A DNA stretch of 64,000 bases. Origin: Chloroherpetonaceae bacterium (lineage in GTDB: Bacteria > Bacteroidota > Chlorobiia > Chlorobiales > Thermochlorobacteraceae). Where the stretch lies: contig JANWWA010000011.1 in the NCBI GenBank assembly GCA_025056565.1, positions 1 to 64,000 on the forward strand, read 5' to 3'. Position numbers and translations under genes: made by a program. Of the stretch, positions 35,297 to 44,941 are shown in pieces; positions within the stretch are counted from its first letter, which is position 1, and every line of letters begins with the position of its first letter. A model generated the notes under the pieces. That model was not told the origin of the DNA and did not search any database. It saw only the letters and a list, made by a program, of their open reading frames with translations.

Positions 35297-36811
35297 TTAC
35301 TCTGGTCGCATTTGTGGAAAGAGAATCACATCACGAATTGACTCCTGCCCAGTAATCAGCATTGTCAGGCGGTCAATACCAATGCCAATGCCTGCCGTTG
35401 GTGGCATACCATACTCGAGCGCTCGCAGAAAGTCTTCATCAATCGCCATTGCTTCTTCATCGCCCCGCTCACGAAGGCGTGCTTGTTCTTCCAGACGCTC
35501 TCGCTGGTCAATTGGGTCATTTAGCTCGCTATAAGCATTGCAAAGCTCCTTGCCTGCCACGATAAGCTCAAAGCGCTCTACCAGCCCCGGCTTGGAACGG
35601 TGTTTCTTTGTCAGTGGGGACATCTCAATCGGGTAGTCAATTACGAACGTGGGTGCAATCAAATTCGGCTCCACGCACTCGCTAAAAATGGCATCAATAA
35701 TCTTGCCACTGCCATCGGATGGCTCTATATGCACCCCAAGCTCTTTGGCAACTGTCCGCAGCTCAGTTTCGCTCTTGCCCTCAATATCCTTGCCTGTAAA
35801 CTCCTTTATTGCTTCGGGAATGGTGAGCCGTCGGTATGGTGGTTTCAAGTCCACGTCGTGTCCATTGAAACGTGTCTTGGTTGTGCCGTTCACGGTCAGT
35901 GCAATGCGCTCGAAGAGGGCTTCCACTTGTTCCATCATCCACAAATAATCTTTGTAGGCAACATAGAACTCGACTTGCGTAAATTCTGGATTGTGGAAGC
36001 GGCTTAGTCCTTCATTGCGGAAATCCTTCGCAAATTCATAGACGCCCTCAAATCCTCCGACAATCAAACGTTTGAGATACAGTTCATTTGCAATGCGTAG
36101 GTATAAGTCCATTCCCAGCGCATTGTGATGTGTGATGAACGGTCGTGCGGTTGCCCCACCATAGACAGGCTGCAGAATAGGCGTCTCAACTTCCAAGTAA
36201 CCTTTCTCATCCAAGAAAGCGCGAATGGTGTTGATGATTTTTGCGCGCTTGCGAAAGACCTCTCTCACTTCAGGATTTACAATCAAATCCACATAACGCT
36301 GGCGATAGCGCTGCTCTTTGTCAGAAAAGGCATCATAGACAACTCTCTGCCCATTAATTTCCTGTTCTTTTGCAATCGGAATTGGGCGTAGGGCCTTAGC
36401 CAGCAGCGTAATTTCCTTTGTGTGGACAGAAATCTCGCCCATTTTGGTTCGGAACGTGTAGCCCTTGATGCCGACAATATCACCGATGTCGTATAGATGC
36501 TTAAAGGTCTCGTAAGTGGCTTCGCCTACATCGTCTTTGCGAATGTAGATTTGGATTTTCCCTGTCGAATCTTGAATGTGAAAGAATGATGCTTTGCCCA
36601 TAATGCGCATGCTCATAATGCGCCCTGCAACCGACACATCCGTCGATTCGCCATCTTTGAAGGTGTCTAAAATTGTCTGCGCATGGTGTGTCACTTCATA
36701 GCTATACGGATACGGATTGATGCCTTGCTCGCGGAGCTTTTGCAACTTCTCCCGACGCATTCGCATCTGGTCGTTGAGTTCTTCCAGTGATGTGCGTAGC
36801 GGTTCTGACAT
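35297..36811 (-). CDS. lysS: Lysyl-tRNA synthetase, class II
   Basis: The protein has 504 residues, a typical length. It has an N-terminal OB-fold anticodon-binding domain ([21 protein letters not shown]), class II motif 2 ([19 protein letters not shown]) and motif 3 ([15 protein letters not shown]). It charges tRNA-Lys with lysine. It appears monocistronic, with a TATATTTG element 79 bases upstream. Confidence 0.97.
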   Translation of the reverse strand: MSEPLRTSLEELNDQMRMRREKLQKLREQGINPYPYSYEVTHHAQTILDTFKDGESTDVSVAGRIMSMRIMGKASFFHIQDSTGKIQIYIRKDDVGEATYETFKHLYDIGDIVGIKGYTFRTKMGEISVHTKEITLLAKALRPIPIAKEQEINGQRVVYDAFSDKEQRYRQRYVDLIVNPEVREVFRKRAKIINTIRAFLDEKGYLEVETPILQPVYGGATARPFITHHNALGMDLYLRIANELYLKRLIVGGFEGVYEFAKDFRNEGLSRFHNPEFTQVEFYVAYKDYLWMMEQVEALFERIALTVNGTTKTRFNGHDVDLKPPYRRLTIPEAIKEFTGKDIEGKSETELRTVAKELGVHIEPSDGSGKIIDAIFSECVEPNLIAPTFVIDYPIEMSPLTKKHRSKPGLVERFELIVAGKELCNAYSELNDPIDQRERLEEQARLRERGDEEAMAIDEDFLRALEYGMPPTAGIGIGIDRLTMLITGQESIRDVILFPQMRPE

Positions 36812-36889
36812 ACGGTTTATAGGTTAATAGTTACAAACTTGTCCCAACACCTTTTCCCGACTTGATACATGCAGCTTGAGCATAAGGCA

Positions 36890-36897
36890 CAAATATA
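36890..36897 (-). promoter_or_regulatory. -7 promoter element (TATATTTG) of lysS
   Basis: Minus-strand TATATTTG matches TAnnTTTG, 79 bases before the lysS ATG. No TTG lies at the proper spacing. Confidence 0.4.
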
Positions 36898-36946
36898 CAC
36901 CCAGAGCCTCAATGCGCTTATCAGTGCTGCGGCGTGTTGATTTTTT

Positions 36947-37162
36947 TCATAGCTCTACCTGCACCAGCTTTCCATACTCGAGGCTCTCAAAAATTTTTAT
37001 CGCCTGCTGGCGTCGGGCTTCATCTTCAATGCCAATCTCATCTAACCCTTTTTCGGGATTGCTGGCTTTGAAATAGCCAATGATGGCATAATCTTCGCTG
37101 CGCACCTGAATGTAATCAGGCACAATACCCTTGCCTTTGGATTTAAGCAAATAGACTTTCAT
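36947..37162 (-). CDS. Small protein of unknown function
   Basis: The protein has 71 residues from the ATG at 37162; a longer in-frame version to 37207 has unlikely N-terminal sequence. Not recognised. It has a beta-rich start (MKVYLLKSKGKG, DYIQVRSEDYAIIGYF) and a charged helical end (DEARRQQAIKIFESLEYG). No signal or membrane segment is visible. AGGACGT-like purines (CGGAGGAC) lie just upstream of the ATG and could serve as the ribosome site. It stands alone between lysS and the divergent DUF2237 gene. Confidence 0.6.
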   Translation of the reverse strand: MKVYLLKSKGKGIVPDYIQVRSEDYAIIGYFKASNPEKGLDEIGIEDEARRQQAIKIFESLEYGKLVQVEL

Positions 37163-37330
37163 GCAGACGTCCTCCGTTTTTGCACTGCCAAGTGGCAGTT
37201 TTTTCAACCTCTTTCCTTCGTAGATAATTTGGCAAGCTGCCTTACCAAATTAGCAGTGTTGGAAATTTTCTAACAGAAAAATGTGGTTTTGCAAGTAAAC
37301 TTTTTACTTCGCCAATTTCTTTTTATCGCT

Positions 37331-37720
37331 ATGACCGAGCAACGCAATGTCTTAGGCGGCAAGTTAGAGTGCTGCTGTCGAGATCCACTTACAGGCTTTT
37401 ACCGTGATGGCTATTGCCGCACAGGTCCTGACGACACAGGTCGGCATGTGGTTTGCGCAATTGTCACTGAGGAATTTCTGCGCTTTTCACGCGCAATGGG
37501 CAACGACCTTATTACCCCGCGCCCTGAGTATCGTTTTCCGGGCTTGAAGCCCGGCGACAAGTGGTGTCTCTGCGCACTTCGCTGGAAAGAAGCCTTCGAC
37601 GCAGGTCTTGCACCTAAGGTCGTGCTTGCCGCCACACACGAACATGTCTTGAATTTCGTCTCGCTCAAAGCCTTGAAATTGCATGCTGTTGATTTACCTG
37701 CTGAAGAAGCTGGCGCATAA
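37331..37720 (+). CDS. DUF2237 family protein
   Basis: The protein has 129 residues from the ATG at 37331. It shows the DUF2237 pattern: NVLGGKLECCCRDPLTGFYRDGYC, then HVVCAIVTEEFLRFSRAMGNDL, then GLKPGDKWCLCALRWKEA, with many conserved Cys and Trp residues. The family is widespread in bacteria and of unknown function. The cysteines could bind metal. No operon partner is adjacent; the next gene converges 42 bases downstream. Confidence 0.9.
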   Translation: MTEQRNVLGGKLECCCRDPLTGFYRDGYCRTGPDDTGRHVVCAIVTEEFLRFSRAMGNDLITPRPEYRFPGLKPGDKWCLCALRWKEAFDAGLAPKVVLAATHEHVLNFVSLKALKLHAVDLPAEEAGA

Positions 37721-37762
37721 GGCGTATGCACACCCCCCGTTTGCTGAGAATTATGCAGCAGG

Positions 37763-38917
37763 TTAGGCCGCAGTTTGAAATCTCTCCTCCTGCAGCGAGT
37801 CTGCAAAGAGGTCATAGAGCACTTTTGCCCACACTAACATCACGCCAAAGGCTTTGAGTTCGAAGCGCCAGCCAAATTCTGTCCAAGCATTCGGCGTAAG
37901 GTCAGATGGCAAAATTGAAGCTAAAAAGAGTGCATTTAGGAAAAGCAACCAATCCAGTATGCCCTTTCTTTGGATTACAAACCAAATCACTGTGCCGCTC
38001 ATTGCAATCACAAAGCTGGGCGACTCGGCACGCGGATTAAAAATCACCGACCAGATTAGCAAGTGCGCAAGGTAGGTGAGCCGAAACGATGCAAGGCGAT
38101 ATTTTTCAATTTGCACAAGCGGTAAGACCAGCAGCCCCACACCGAGCATCATCAGATACGCCCTTGGCGGTTCACTTCCCCACCATGCTTGCCACCAGCC
38201 AAAGATCGATGCACTTGTGCCCGGTGCAAGGTCGCCTCGGACAAACTCAATCCAATGCCTATACTGTGATAGCAAATTTTCTAACGAAGTAACACACAGT
38301 GGTGTGATAGCTAAGCCGACCGCCCAGACTACGCCATACCACACTGCCTTGATTTTTTCCTTGCTAAACACTGCAAACAGTGCGCTCACGATACCAAACA
38401 CTTTCACAAACCCTGACAGCACGCTTGCTAGCATTGCCCACTGCATTTTCTCCTTTTCTATTGCTACAAATGCCAAGACCATGCACGCGGCGACCAGCCC
38501 ATTACTTTGGCTGTTCTGAATGTTAATCAGCAGCTCAGGCAAAAGCAGCCAAAGCATCTGTGCGCGTTTTTCCTGCGATAGCGGTAACAGCCAGAGTGCG
38601 ATGAAAAGCGTCAATGCATTGAGCAAGTTCCACACAGCCAGTCCTACAGCTTCTGGTAACCACAGAAAGGGCAGCATCAGCACCGCAAAGGTTGGGCTGT
38701 ATTTGTAGAAATCGTCGTGGTCTTCAGGGTGTGGGACATAAAGGTTTCTTCCTTCCAGAAGATGCTTTGCGGACGACTTGAATATCGCGTAGTTATTGAA
38801 GTGCCGCCGTGATGCTTCTCCTTCACTCAGCGATAGCACATACTTTTGCAGACTTGCTCCAATAGTCAGCAGTGTATAGGTAGCAAAGAGCACATAAAAG
38901 TTCTTCCAAAAGTGCAT
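37763..38917 (-). CDS. Glycosyltransferase family 87-like (DUF2029) membrane protein
   Basis: The protein has 384 residues from the ATG at 38917 and 9-11 membrane helices. An extracytoplasmic Asp-rich loop near residue 65 (HPEDHDDFYKYSPTFAVLMLP) matches GT87 polyprenol-phosphate-mannose-dependent transferases. Such enzymes add mannose or arabinose units to lipid- or glycan-acceptors outside the membrane. Donor and acceptor are unknown here. It begins 4 bases after the stop of the upstream amidotransferase-like gene, so the two are probably cotranscribed. Confidence 0.78.
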   Translation of the reverse strand: MHFWKNFYVLFATYTLLTIGASLQKYVLSLSEGEASRRHFNNYAIFKSSAKHLLEGRNLYVPHPEDHDDFYKYSPTFAVLMLPFLWLPEAVGLAVWNLLNALTLFIALWLLPLSQEKRAQMLWLLLPELLINIQNSQSNGLVAACMVLAFVAIEKEKMQWAMLASVLSGFVKVFGIVSALFAVFSKEKIKAVWYGVVWAVGLAITPLCVTSLENLLSQYRHWIEFVRGDLAPGTSASIFGWWQAWWGSEPPRAYLMMLGVGLLVLPLVQIEKYRLASFRLTYLAHLLIWSVIFNPRAESPSFVIAMSGTVIWFVIQRKGILDWLLFLNALFLASILPSDLTPNAWTEFGWRFELKAFGVMLVWAKVLYDLFADSLQEERFQTAA

Positions 38918-38921
38918 CGCT

Positions 38922-40199
38922 TTATGTTTTCTGCTTCTTCTTTTGCGCCGCTGGGAAGAGCACATTGTTAAGAATTAGGCGGTAGCCAGCAGAGTTTTTG
39001 TGCAGCGCCAGATTAGTTGGTGGGTCGCCAATGTGATGCTGATAGTCTTCGGGGTCGTGCCCGCCATAGAAGCAAAATTGCCCTTTGCCATAGTTGCCAT
39101 GTAGGTAACGCACTTCTTCTGTGCCTTTCTTTTCGCCCATAATCACCACCGATGACTTAATGAGCGACTTGCGAAAGGAGGTGGTTTGCCCATAAAACCC
39201 TTTGATGATAGATGTATGATTTTGCGTCAACATAGAGGGCACAGGGTCAAACTTCGCACTGAACTCGAAGAGCGTGAAGTAATCGTTCTCAGGTCCAGTT
39301 GCGCTGCCCGTCATTTGCGGATTGATGTCAATGTTAGACTTGGAGTATTCAAATGGGTTTAGGCTTACGGTAAAGTTTTCAAAAGCAAAGGTTTTGGAAA
39401 AATCCAGCTTTTTGTTTGCATCAGGCGTTACGCCGTCGCCATCGAATTCGGCAGGTACAATGTCAATACCCTCAGCCGCAAGGGCAATGTCGTAGCTATC
39501 TGGTGCGGAGCACATTGCAAACATAAAGCCGCCTTCTCCCACAAAGTCGCGTATCGCACGCGCAACGGCTTTCTTCTCTTCACTTACTTTCGTGAAGCCT
39601 AATTTACGTGCCATTTGCTCTGCGTCTCGCACTTGTCGGATATACCATGGCGCATTGCGGAAGCCTGCAAAGAACTTGCCATATTGCCCTGTGAAATCTT
39701 CGTGATGCACATGTAGCCAGTCGTATTTTTTGAGGTCGCCTCGCAGCACTTCTTCGTCCCACACTTTGGCAAAGGGAATCTCAGCGTAGGTCAGCACCAG
39801 CGTTACTGCATCGTCCCACGGCAAGTTTGTCGGAGGCACATAGACGACAATCTTTGGTGCTTTTTCAAGGCGCATTACGGCTGCATTATTATCCTCACTC
39901 TCAATCTCTGCAAGAATGCGTGTCGTTTCTGCGCTGGTGAGTTCTTCGTAGCGCACACCTCGAACAACAAGCTCTGAAGCTACAGCTGGCAACGCATCAA
40001 CGAGAAAAGAGCCTCCACGATAATTCAGTAGCCAATCGACAACGATTCCCTTCTGCAAACACCAATACGCTACACCATATGCTTTCAGGTGGTCAGTTTG
40101 TGTCTTGTCCATTGGAATCAGTAACTTCTGCCCAACAGCCTGCGAAGCGATTGCGCTCAGCAGTATACATAGTCCTACAGCTCTGTGCAGCATTCTCAT
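38922..40199 (-). CDS. Secreted ThuA/glutamine-amidotransferase-like protein
   Basis: The protein has 425 residues from the ATG at 40199 (ATG at 40193 also possible), with a signal peptide ending AVGQ. Database relatives are often named asparagine synthetase B, but no asparagine synthetase domain is visible. The region around YDWLHVHHEDF and the strand/helix pattern with FVGEGGFMFAMCSAPDSYDIAL resembles a class I glutamine-amidotransferase/ThuA-like fold. HGNYGKGQFCFYGGHDPEDYQH is also distinctive. The function is unknown, perhaps a periplasmic hydrolase. It is upstream of the GT87-like gene. Confidence 0.65.
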   Translation of the reverse strand: MRMLHRAVGLCILLSAIASQAVGQKLLIPMDKTQTDHLKAYGVAYWCLQKGIVVDWLLNYRGGSFLVDALPAVASELVVRGVRYEELTSAETTRILAEIESEDNNAAVMRLEKAPKIVVYVPPTNLPWDDAVTLVLTYAEIPFAKVWDEEVLRGDLKKYDWLHVHHEDFTGQYGKFFAGFRNAPWYIRQVRDAEQMARKLGFTKVSEEKKAVARAIRDFVGEGGFMFAMCSAPDSYDIALAAEGIDIVPAEFDGDGVTPDANKKLDFSKTFAFENFTVSLNPFEYSKSNIDINPQMTGSATGPENDYFTLFEFSAKFDPVPSMLTQNHTSIIKGFYGQTTSFRKSLIKSSVVIMGEKKGTEEVRYLHGNYGKGQFCFYGGHDPEDYQHHIGDPPTNLALHKNSAGYRLILNNVLFPAAQKKKQKT

Positions 40200-40320
40200 T
40201 ACTCCAAGCGATTTGTTTTCAAAAGTGTGGGGTAAGGTAAAAAACACTCTGGCTGCAGGTCAATGCAGATTTGCAATGAACCTGTGCGCTTTAGCAAGGA
40301 CGGTTTTTTGAGCCGACCAC

Positions 40321-41133
40321 TCAGACGGTCGTTACGCCAATGACTTCTTCGAAAAGCCGCTCGTGCACCACGATCCTGCCACAGGTTTCGCACGAGTAGA
40401 ATCCACCTTGAAAGATAAAAGCATGGCGACTGGCGGGCACACGTGTATTGCACCCACCGCAAGCATTTCGGCTAAATTTCACCACCACGTTTTGAATGTT
40501 CCCACGCCGCAGCTGGTCATATTTTGCTAAGACCTGCTTTAAGTGTTTGCTGACAATTTCACGCTGCTTTTCAATCTTCTTTCTTAGCTCATTGACTTCA
40601 TTCTGCGTGTTTTTGATAATCGTGTTTAGTTCTTTCTGCTTGCGTTTGTGCTCAGCTTCCACCTCTGCCAGATTTTTTTTCAGCTCATCAGTTGGATACA
40701 TATCTGGCGTGATTTCATCGTAGCGATTTTCTGCCAAAAGCTCTTTACCCTTCTGCTCCATTTGAGCGATGCGCTCTTCCATGTCTTCAATTGCTTTGAT
40801 TTGCGCCTCTGCTCGTTTGATTTCCTGTTCTTCAAACTCAATCTGTTTGGAGAGTGCATCGTATTCTTTGTTGTTGCGGGCTTTCGTTTGAGCGTCTTTG
40901 TATTTTTTAATTTTCTCCTGCGATTCTTTGATAGCTGCCCGCAGGCTGGTGCGCTTTGCTTGGTTATCTTCTATGCGCTTCTGCCGCGCTTCCAGTTGGC
41001 GAGAAATTGCCTCAATTTGCTCCGCCAGTGCCGCAATCTCTTCAGGCAATCCTTTCTGTTCGCTCAGCACGGCGTCCAGTTCATCGTCAAGTAGCTGCAG
41101 TTTCACAAGGTGCAGCAGAGGATTCTTTTCCAC
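40321..41133 (-). CDS. Coiled-coil protein with C4 zinc ribbon (DUF164-like)
   Basis: The protein has 270 residues and probably starts at a GTG at 41133, preceded by CGGAGA. Residues about 20-200 form a long coiled coil rich in Glu, Lys and Gln. The C-terminal 45 residues form a zinc ribbon with CGGCNTRVP and YSCETCGRIV (four Cys). Members of this family occur widely and are linked to nucleic-acid or regulatory roles, for example CdsZ in Chlamydia, which binds DNA; the role here is unknown. A tRNA-Leu gene lies upstream on the same strand. Confidence 0.88.
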   Translation of the reverse strand: MEKNPLLHLVKLQLLDDELDAVLSEQKGLPEEIAALAEQIEAISRQLEARQKRIEDNQAKRTSLRAAIKESQEKIKKYKDAQTKARNNKEYDALSKQIEFEEQEIKRAEAQIKAIEDMEERIAQMEQKGKELLAENRYDEITPDMYPTDELKKNLAEVEAEHKRKQKELNTIIKNTQNEVNELRKKIEKQREIVSKHLKQVLAKYDQLRRGNIQNVVVKFSRNACGGCNTRVPASRHAFIFQGGFYSCETCGRIVVHERLFEEVIGVTTV

Positions 41134-41177
41134 AGTCGTCTCCGGTTTGAGTTAAAGAAGTTTTGGGACAAATAGGC

Positions 41178-41229
41178 TCGAAAACAAAATGCACTTCTGC
41201 CCATTTGATTGCTGGAAGCAGAAGTGCAT
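41178..41229 (-). terminator. Terminator after tRNA-Leu
   Basis: ATGCACTTCTGC (41189-41200) and GCAGAAGTGCAT (41218-41229) form a perfect 12-base stem with a 17-base loop. On the minus strand TTTTGTTTTCG follows. It lies about 75 bases past the tRNA 3' end. Confidence 0.8.
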
Positions 41230-41302
41230 CGCTGAATTTCCACAATTGATGCAGTGCGGGTTTCCGTCGTTTGTCGTTTTGCATCGGTTTCCTTCCTCGT
41301 TG

Positions 41303-41384
41303 TGCCCAGAAGGAGACTCGAACTCCTATGCCTTTCGGCGCTCGCACCTGAAACGAGTGCGTCTACCAATTCCGCCATCTGGGC
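41303..41384 (-). tRNA. tRNA-Leu (anticodon CAG)
   Basis: An 82-base class II tRNA on the minus strand. Acceptor GCCCAGA pairs with TCTGGGC, and the discriminator is A. The D-arm has GCG...CGC. The anticodon stem CTCGT/GCGAG holds the loop TTCAGGT with anticodon CAG. The variable arm is a CGCC-GAAA-GGC hairpin, and the T-arm has the TTCGAGT loop. CCA is not encoded. It reads CTG codons. Confidence 0.96.
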
Positions 41385-41593
41385 AAAAGTGCGTCTGTAA
41401 AGCTAACGTTTTTTTCGCATATTCCAAACCCCTTCACAGGGGTATTGTGAGCGTGATTTTTATGCACTGCCTTTTCCTAGTGCAGTCAGAATCACGGGCG
41501 CAGCTGCAGTCTATTTTGCCAAAAGGAGTGCCCTTAGAGCATTTGCACTTACAAACTCCCTACATTTTTAATAATTTCGCTCGCTAATGCCTA

Positions 41594-42679
41594 ATGCAAA
41601 TCAATGCCATGACGGAGCACGACTTCATAGACGAAATAGACGACACATTAGATGACGATGCACCGCTTGCGCCTAAGCGCCTTTTGATTCGTGTTGCTGC
41701 TCATCAAGGTAGAGAGCGCATTGATAAGTTTTTGGCACGCCAGATTCAAAATGCAACCCGCACGCGTGTGCAAGCCGCCATTGAAGCTGGGCGTGTATTA
41801 GTTAATGGTCACCCAACCAAAGCTAATTACAAACTTTCTCCTCACGATGTGATTGAAGTTATCTACACCCACCCGCCTGCCCCTGAAATGAAGCCTGAAA
41901 ATATCCCACTTGACATCGTCTATGAAGACGAAGCCTTACTGGTCGTCAACAAACCTGCGGGAATGGTCGTGCACCCTGCTTTTGGCAATTGGACAGGCAC
42001 GCTTGCCAATGCCGTGCTGCACCACACTGCTTCGCAACTTTCGAACTTTAATGGCGATGCGCTGCGCCCAGGCATTGTGCATCGCTTAGATAAAGATACT
42101 TCTGGCTTAATCGTCGTAGCCAAAGATGACGCCACACACGAAGCGCTTGCCAAGCAGTTTGCCGCTCGCACCACTGAAAAGCGCTATCAGGCAATTGTCT
42201 GGGGTCAGCCGAAATTCTCAAGTGGCACGATTAAAACCAACATTGGTCGCAGTAAGCGTCATCGAAAGATGATGGCTGCGTATCCTTATAGCGAAGCCCC
42301 TGACGCTGAAGGCAAGCCTGCTATCACAGATTACACCGTTCTTGAATCATACACCTATTTTTCTTTGCTGGAACTTCGGCTGCACACTGGTCGCACACAC
42401 CAAATCCGTGTGCATTTGCAGCATCTTGGCTGCCCTATTGTCTCCGACGAAATGTATGGCGGAAAATTCAAACGCTCACTGCCCTTTGCTCAAAGTGAAG
42501 CCTTTCTGAATAACCTCTATGAACTTTTGCCACGACAGGCTTTGCATGCTGCATACTTAGCATTTGTGCATCCAAAGCGAAAAGAAAAGGTTTCATTTTC
42601 TGCTCCTTTGCCTAACGATATGACCCAAGCCCTTGAAAAAATTAAACGCATCCATTCATCATACTCTGTGTATGACTAA
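41594..42679 (+). CDS. RluA/RluD-family pseudouridine synthase
   Basis: This 361-residue protein (an ATG at 41609 is an alternative start) has an N-terminal S4 RNA-binding domain (ERIDKFLARQIQNATRTRVQ, then AGRVLVNG) and a RluA-type catalytic domain. The motif HRLDKDTSGLIVVAK contains the catalytic Asp, and LRLHTGRTHQIRVHL is conserved. Members isomerise uridine to pseudouridine in 23S rRNA (RluD: helix 69) or tRNA. The S4 domain and length favour an RluD-like enzyme. It overlaps the downstream hydrolase gene by 8 bases. Confidence 0.92.
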   Translation: MQINAMTEHDFIDEIDDTLDDDAPLAPKRLLIRVAAHQGRERIDKFLARQIQNATRTRVQAAIEAGRVLVNGHPTKANYKLSPHDVIEVIYTHPPAPEMKPENIPLDIVYEDEALLVVNKPAGMVVHPAFGNWTGTLANAVLHHTASQLSNFNGDALRPGIVHRLDKDTSGLIVVAKDDATHEALAKQFAARTTEKRYQAIVWGQPKFSSGTIKTNIGRSKRHRKMMAAYPYSEAPDAEGKPAITDYTVLESYTYFSLLELRLHTGRTHQIRVHLQHLGCPIVSDEMYGGKFKRSLPFAQSEAFLNNLYELLPRQALHAAYLAFVHPKRKEKVSFSAPLPNDMTQALEKIKRIHSSYSVYD

Positions 42680-43724
42680 TTGGCTACAGCGACTTTCTCT
42701 GTTCTTTTTGATTGGTGCATTTGGCTGCGGCGTCTCCCAAACGCCAACTGCGTCCGTGTTTGACATTACTGCCGATGACCGAGCCGTCTATGAGAGACTT
42801 ATCCGCGAGCCTGACACAACGGTTTGTTATTTTACTTCGTTTGACCTCACACCTATTGCTTACCGTCTGATATTGCCCGCTAAGGAGCCTAATATGGTGG
42901 TTGCTTTCATTCACGGCATTGCTGCACAGTCCAAATTGTATCTTCCACTTGCCGATTCACTGGCGCGGCGTGGCATTGCCACTGCGCTATTAGACCTGCG
43001 TGGGCACGGTTGCTCCGGTGGCCCAAGAGGCGATGTTCCTTCGCTTGATGCGCTGGTGCGCGATGTAAGATTGTTTCTTGACACCTTGCGGTATAGATTT
43101 CCGGGCAAAAAGCTCATTTTAGGTGGGCATAGCCTTGGAGCTGGGCTTTCACTCCGTTTTCTTCTGGAGTTTAGTGACCGCAAACACTTGTATCGTGCGC
43201 CTGATGGGCTCATCCTAATGGCGGGTGGTTTTTTCAGCAATCCTCGGTGCGACAGTCTCGAGCTTCAAGCAAGGCGGCAATTTCTCCGACGTGGAGCATT
43301 TGCCTCACTTGATGGATGGAAAATGGCAGCCGTCTTTCCTGCTTCGCTGCTCAATCTTAAACCTTACCCCATCAAGCTTATTTTGCCAAACGATGCGCTG
43401 GTCGAGAAAGCCGTGCGCGATACGCTGCTTACGACTGAATACACAATGCAATTTCTTTTCGCTGCTTTTCCAACTGACCTTGCTGCGGCTTATCGGCAAA
43501 TAAAGTTTCCAACTTTGCTCGTTGTAGGTCAGCGCGATGAACTGGTGCGCATTTGCGATGCCGATACATCTCTCAAGCGCCTTATTAACGCCGAAGCAAG
43601 AGAACTTTTTGTCGTGCAAGATGCTAACCACATCAACATTATTTGGAAATCTGCGGGGGCAATCAGCGACTGGCTTCTCAGCAACATCCCCCTTACTTCC
43701 AGCAATACCTCATCACAGCCTTAA
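42672..43724 (+). CDS. Alpha/beta-hydrolase, lipoprotein, lysophospholipase-like
   Basis: The protein has 350 residues from the ATG at 42672, which overlaps the end of the pseudouridine synthase. An N-terminal lipobox (LIGAFGC) suggests lipid anchoring. It has FIHGIAAQS near the oxyanion-hole strand, DLRGHGCSGGPRG, and the nucleophile elbow GGHSLGAG. The probable acid lies in VGQRDELV and the His in DANHINI. The pattern is that of monoacylglycerol lipase/lysophospholipase-type serine hydrolases. The substrate is unknown. Confidence 0.85.
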   Translation: MTNWLQRLSLFFLIGAFGCGVSQTPTASVFDITADDRAVYERLIREPDTTVCYFTSFDLTPIAYRLILPAKEPNMVVAFIHGIAAQSKLYLPLADSLARRGIATALLDLRGHGCSGGPRGDVPSLDALVRDVRLFLDTLRYRFPGKKLILGGHSLGAGLSLRFLLEFSDRKHLYRAPDGLILMAGGFFSNPRCDSLELQARRQFLRRGAFASLDGWKMAAVFPASLLNLKPYPIKLILPNDALVEKAVRDTLLTTEYTMQFLFAAFPTDLAAAYRQIKFPTLLVVGQRDELVRICDADTSLKRLINAEARELFVVQDANHINIIWKSAGAISDWLLSNIPLTSSNTSSQP

Positions 43725-43815
43725 TCAAAGCAAGCCACCTCTTTGCAAATAGTTTATCTCAAGTTGTATCTAACACTTATCTCCGTCCTGCGCTCGCAGT
43801 AACTCTATATGCTGC

Positions 43816-44745
43816 TTATTTTTCCGGCCCTGTCAGGCGGAAGTTGATTGGAATTGTCATCCAGCACTTCACTGGCCTGCCATTCTGAATCGCTGGCGAA
43901 TAGGTTGATTGCATCACGGCATCAATTGCTGCTTCATCAAAGACATCAATGCCGGGATTCTTAACTATTTGCGCCTTTTTGGGTTTGCCGTCTCTATCAA
44001 TCAGCACACGCACAACTACGCGTCCTTCAATGCCACCTTTACGCGCAATTTCAGGATAGACTGGTTTCACTTGATTGACAAATTGCGGCTCTTTCTCCAA
44101 TGCGACAAAGACATCGGGGTCTGGATCTTCTTCTTTTTCTTTGTGCTCCAACACCAACTGCTCACCTCTGCCTAAGGCACTAGCTACATAGCCACGCGCT
44201 TCTGAAAGCCCTGTGGTGTCGTCGCCGGTTACAACACCTTTTTCAATCATTTCTTTTAGCTTTTCTTGTGTCGCAATGGTGCGCGTGGGTGGCGCTTCCT
44301 CGTCTCGCACTCGCTTAATTTCTCCGACATCTGGCGACTGTGGTGGCTTGAAGGCTGCAGGCGGCGGTGGCGGTGGCGCTTTTTCATCTATGGGCGGTGG
44401 TGGCGGCAAATCAACGATGCTTACTGTGCGCGTTACCACCACCTGTGCCGCTTCTTCTTCGTCCCCTTCCAGATGCGACTTGATAAACTTCCAGCTCACG
44501 TAGCTAAATATCATTAGCAACGCAATGCTGGAAGCAATCAGCACTCCCTTTGCAAGGTAGAGGTGCACCTCTTTGCGTAGCTTCAATGCACCATAGTCAA
44601 TGTGTCGCAGGTTTTCTGTGTCCAAGTAATCCAGATGGATAAACGAGTGGGTTTTCGCTGGACGCTCATTGCTCGTGACATTGCGTGAGGCAGGTGGCAG
44701 CTTGCTCAGGTCAGCAACCTGCTTTTGCTCCAATACTTCTGGCAT
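43816..44745 (-). CDS. TonB-family energy transducer
   Basis: This 309-residue protein has a cytosolic N-terminus of about 60 residues, one membrane helix (IASSIALLMIFSYVSW), a proline-rich periplasmic spacer (DLPPPPPID, APPPPPPAAF) and a C-terminal TonB domain (about 225-309: RKGGIEGRVVVRVLIDRDGKP, then AAIDAVMQSTYSPAIQNGRPV). It passes proton-motive energy from ExbB/ExbD to outer-membrane receptors. No exbB or exbD is in the window. A strong ribosome site AAGGAG precedes the ATG. Confidence 0.92.
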   Translation of the reverse strand: MPEVLEQKQVADLSKLPPASRNVTSNERPAKTHSFIHLDYLDTENLRHIDYGALKLRKEVHLYLAKGVLIASSIALLMIFSYVSWKFIKSHLEGDEEEAAQVVVTRTVSIVDLPPPPPIDEKAPPPPPPAAFKPPQSPDVGEIKRVRDEEAPPTRTIATQEKLKEMIEKGVVTGDDTTGLSEARGYVASALGRGEQLVLEHKEKEEDPDPDVFVALEKEPQFVNQVKPVYPEIARKGGIEGRVVVRVLIDRDGKPKKAQIVKNPGIDVFDEAAIDAVMQSTYSPAIQNGRPVKCWMTIPINFRLTGPEK

Positions 44746-44799
44746 AGTTATCTCCTTTCTCCTTTACTTCCTAAGGCTGCACTTGCAACCTGCACTACA

Positions 44800-44807
44800 C
44801 AAAGGTA
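44800..44807 (-). promoter_or_regulatory. -7 promoter element (TACCTTTG) of the tonB-like gene
   Basis: Minus-strand TACCTTTG fits TAnnTTTG, 55 bases upstream of the ATG. No -33 TTG is seen at the right spacing. Confidence 0.4.
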
Positions 44808-44887
44808 AGAAAAGTGCAGAAATTTCATCTGACTTTTAGCTGCCGTGCCGTAGGCGCAAGGATCGGTTTCTTGTGGCGTGTGCCAAC

Positions 44888-44916
44888 TTGCAAATGCACT
44901 TAGCTATCTATATTTG
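44888..44916 (+). promoter_or_regulatory. Promoter of the heptose kinase gene (TTG, 18 bases, TATATTTG)
   Basis: TTG at 44888-44890 and TATATTTG at 44909-44916 are 18 bases apart, one short of the usual 19-21. The ATG is at 44942. Confidence 0.6.
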
Positions 44917-44941
44917 CTCGTCCTTTTAAACAGTCATCACT

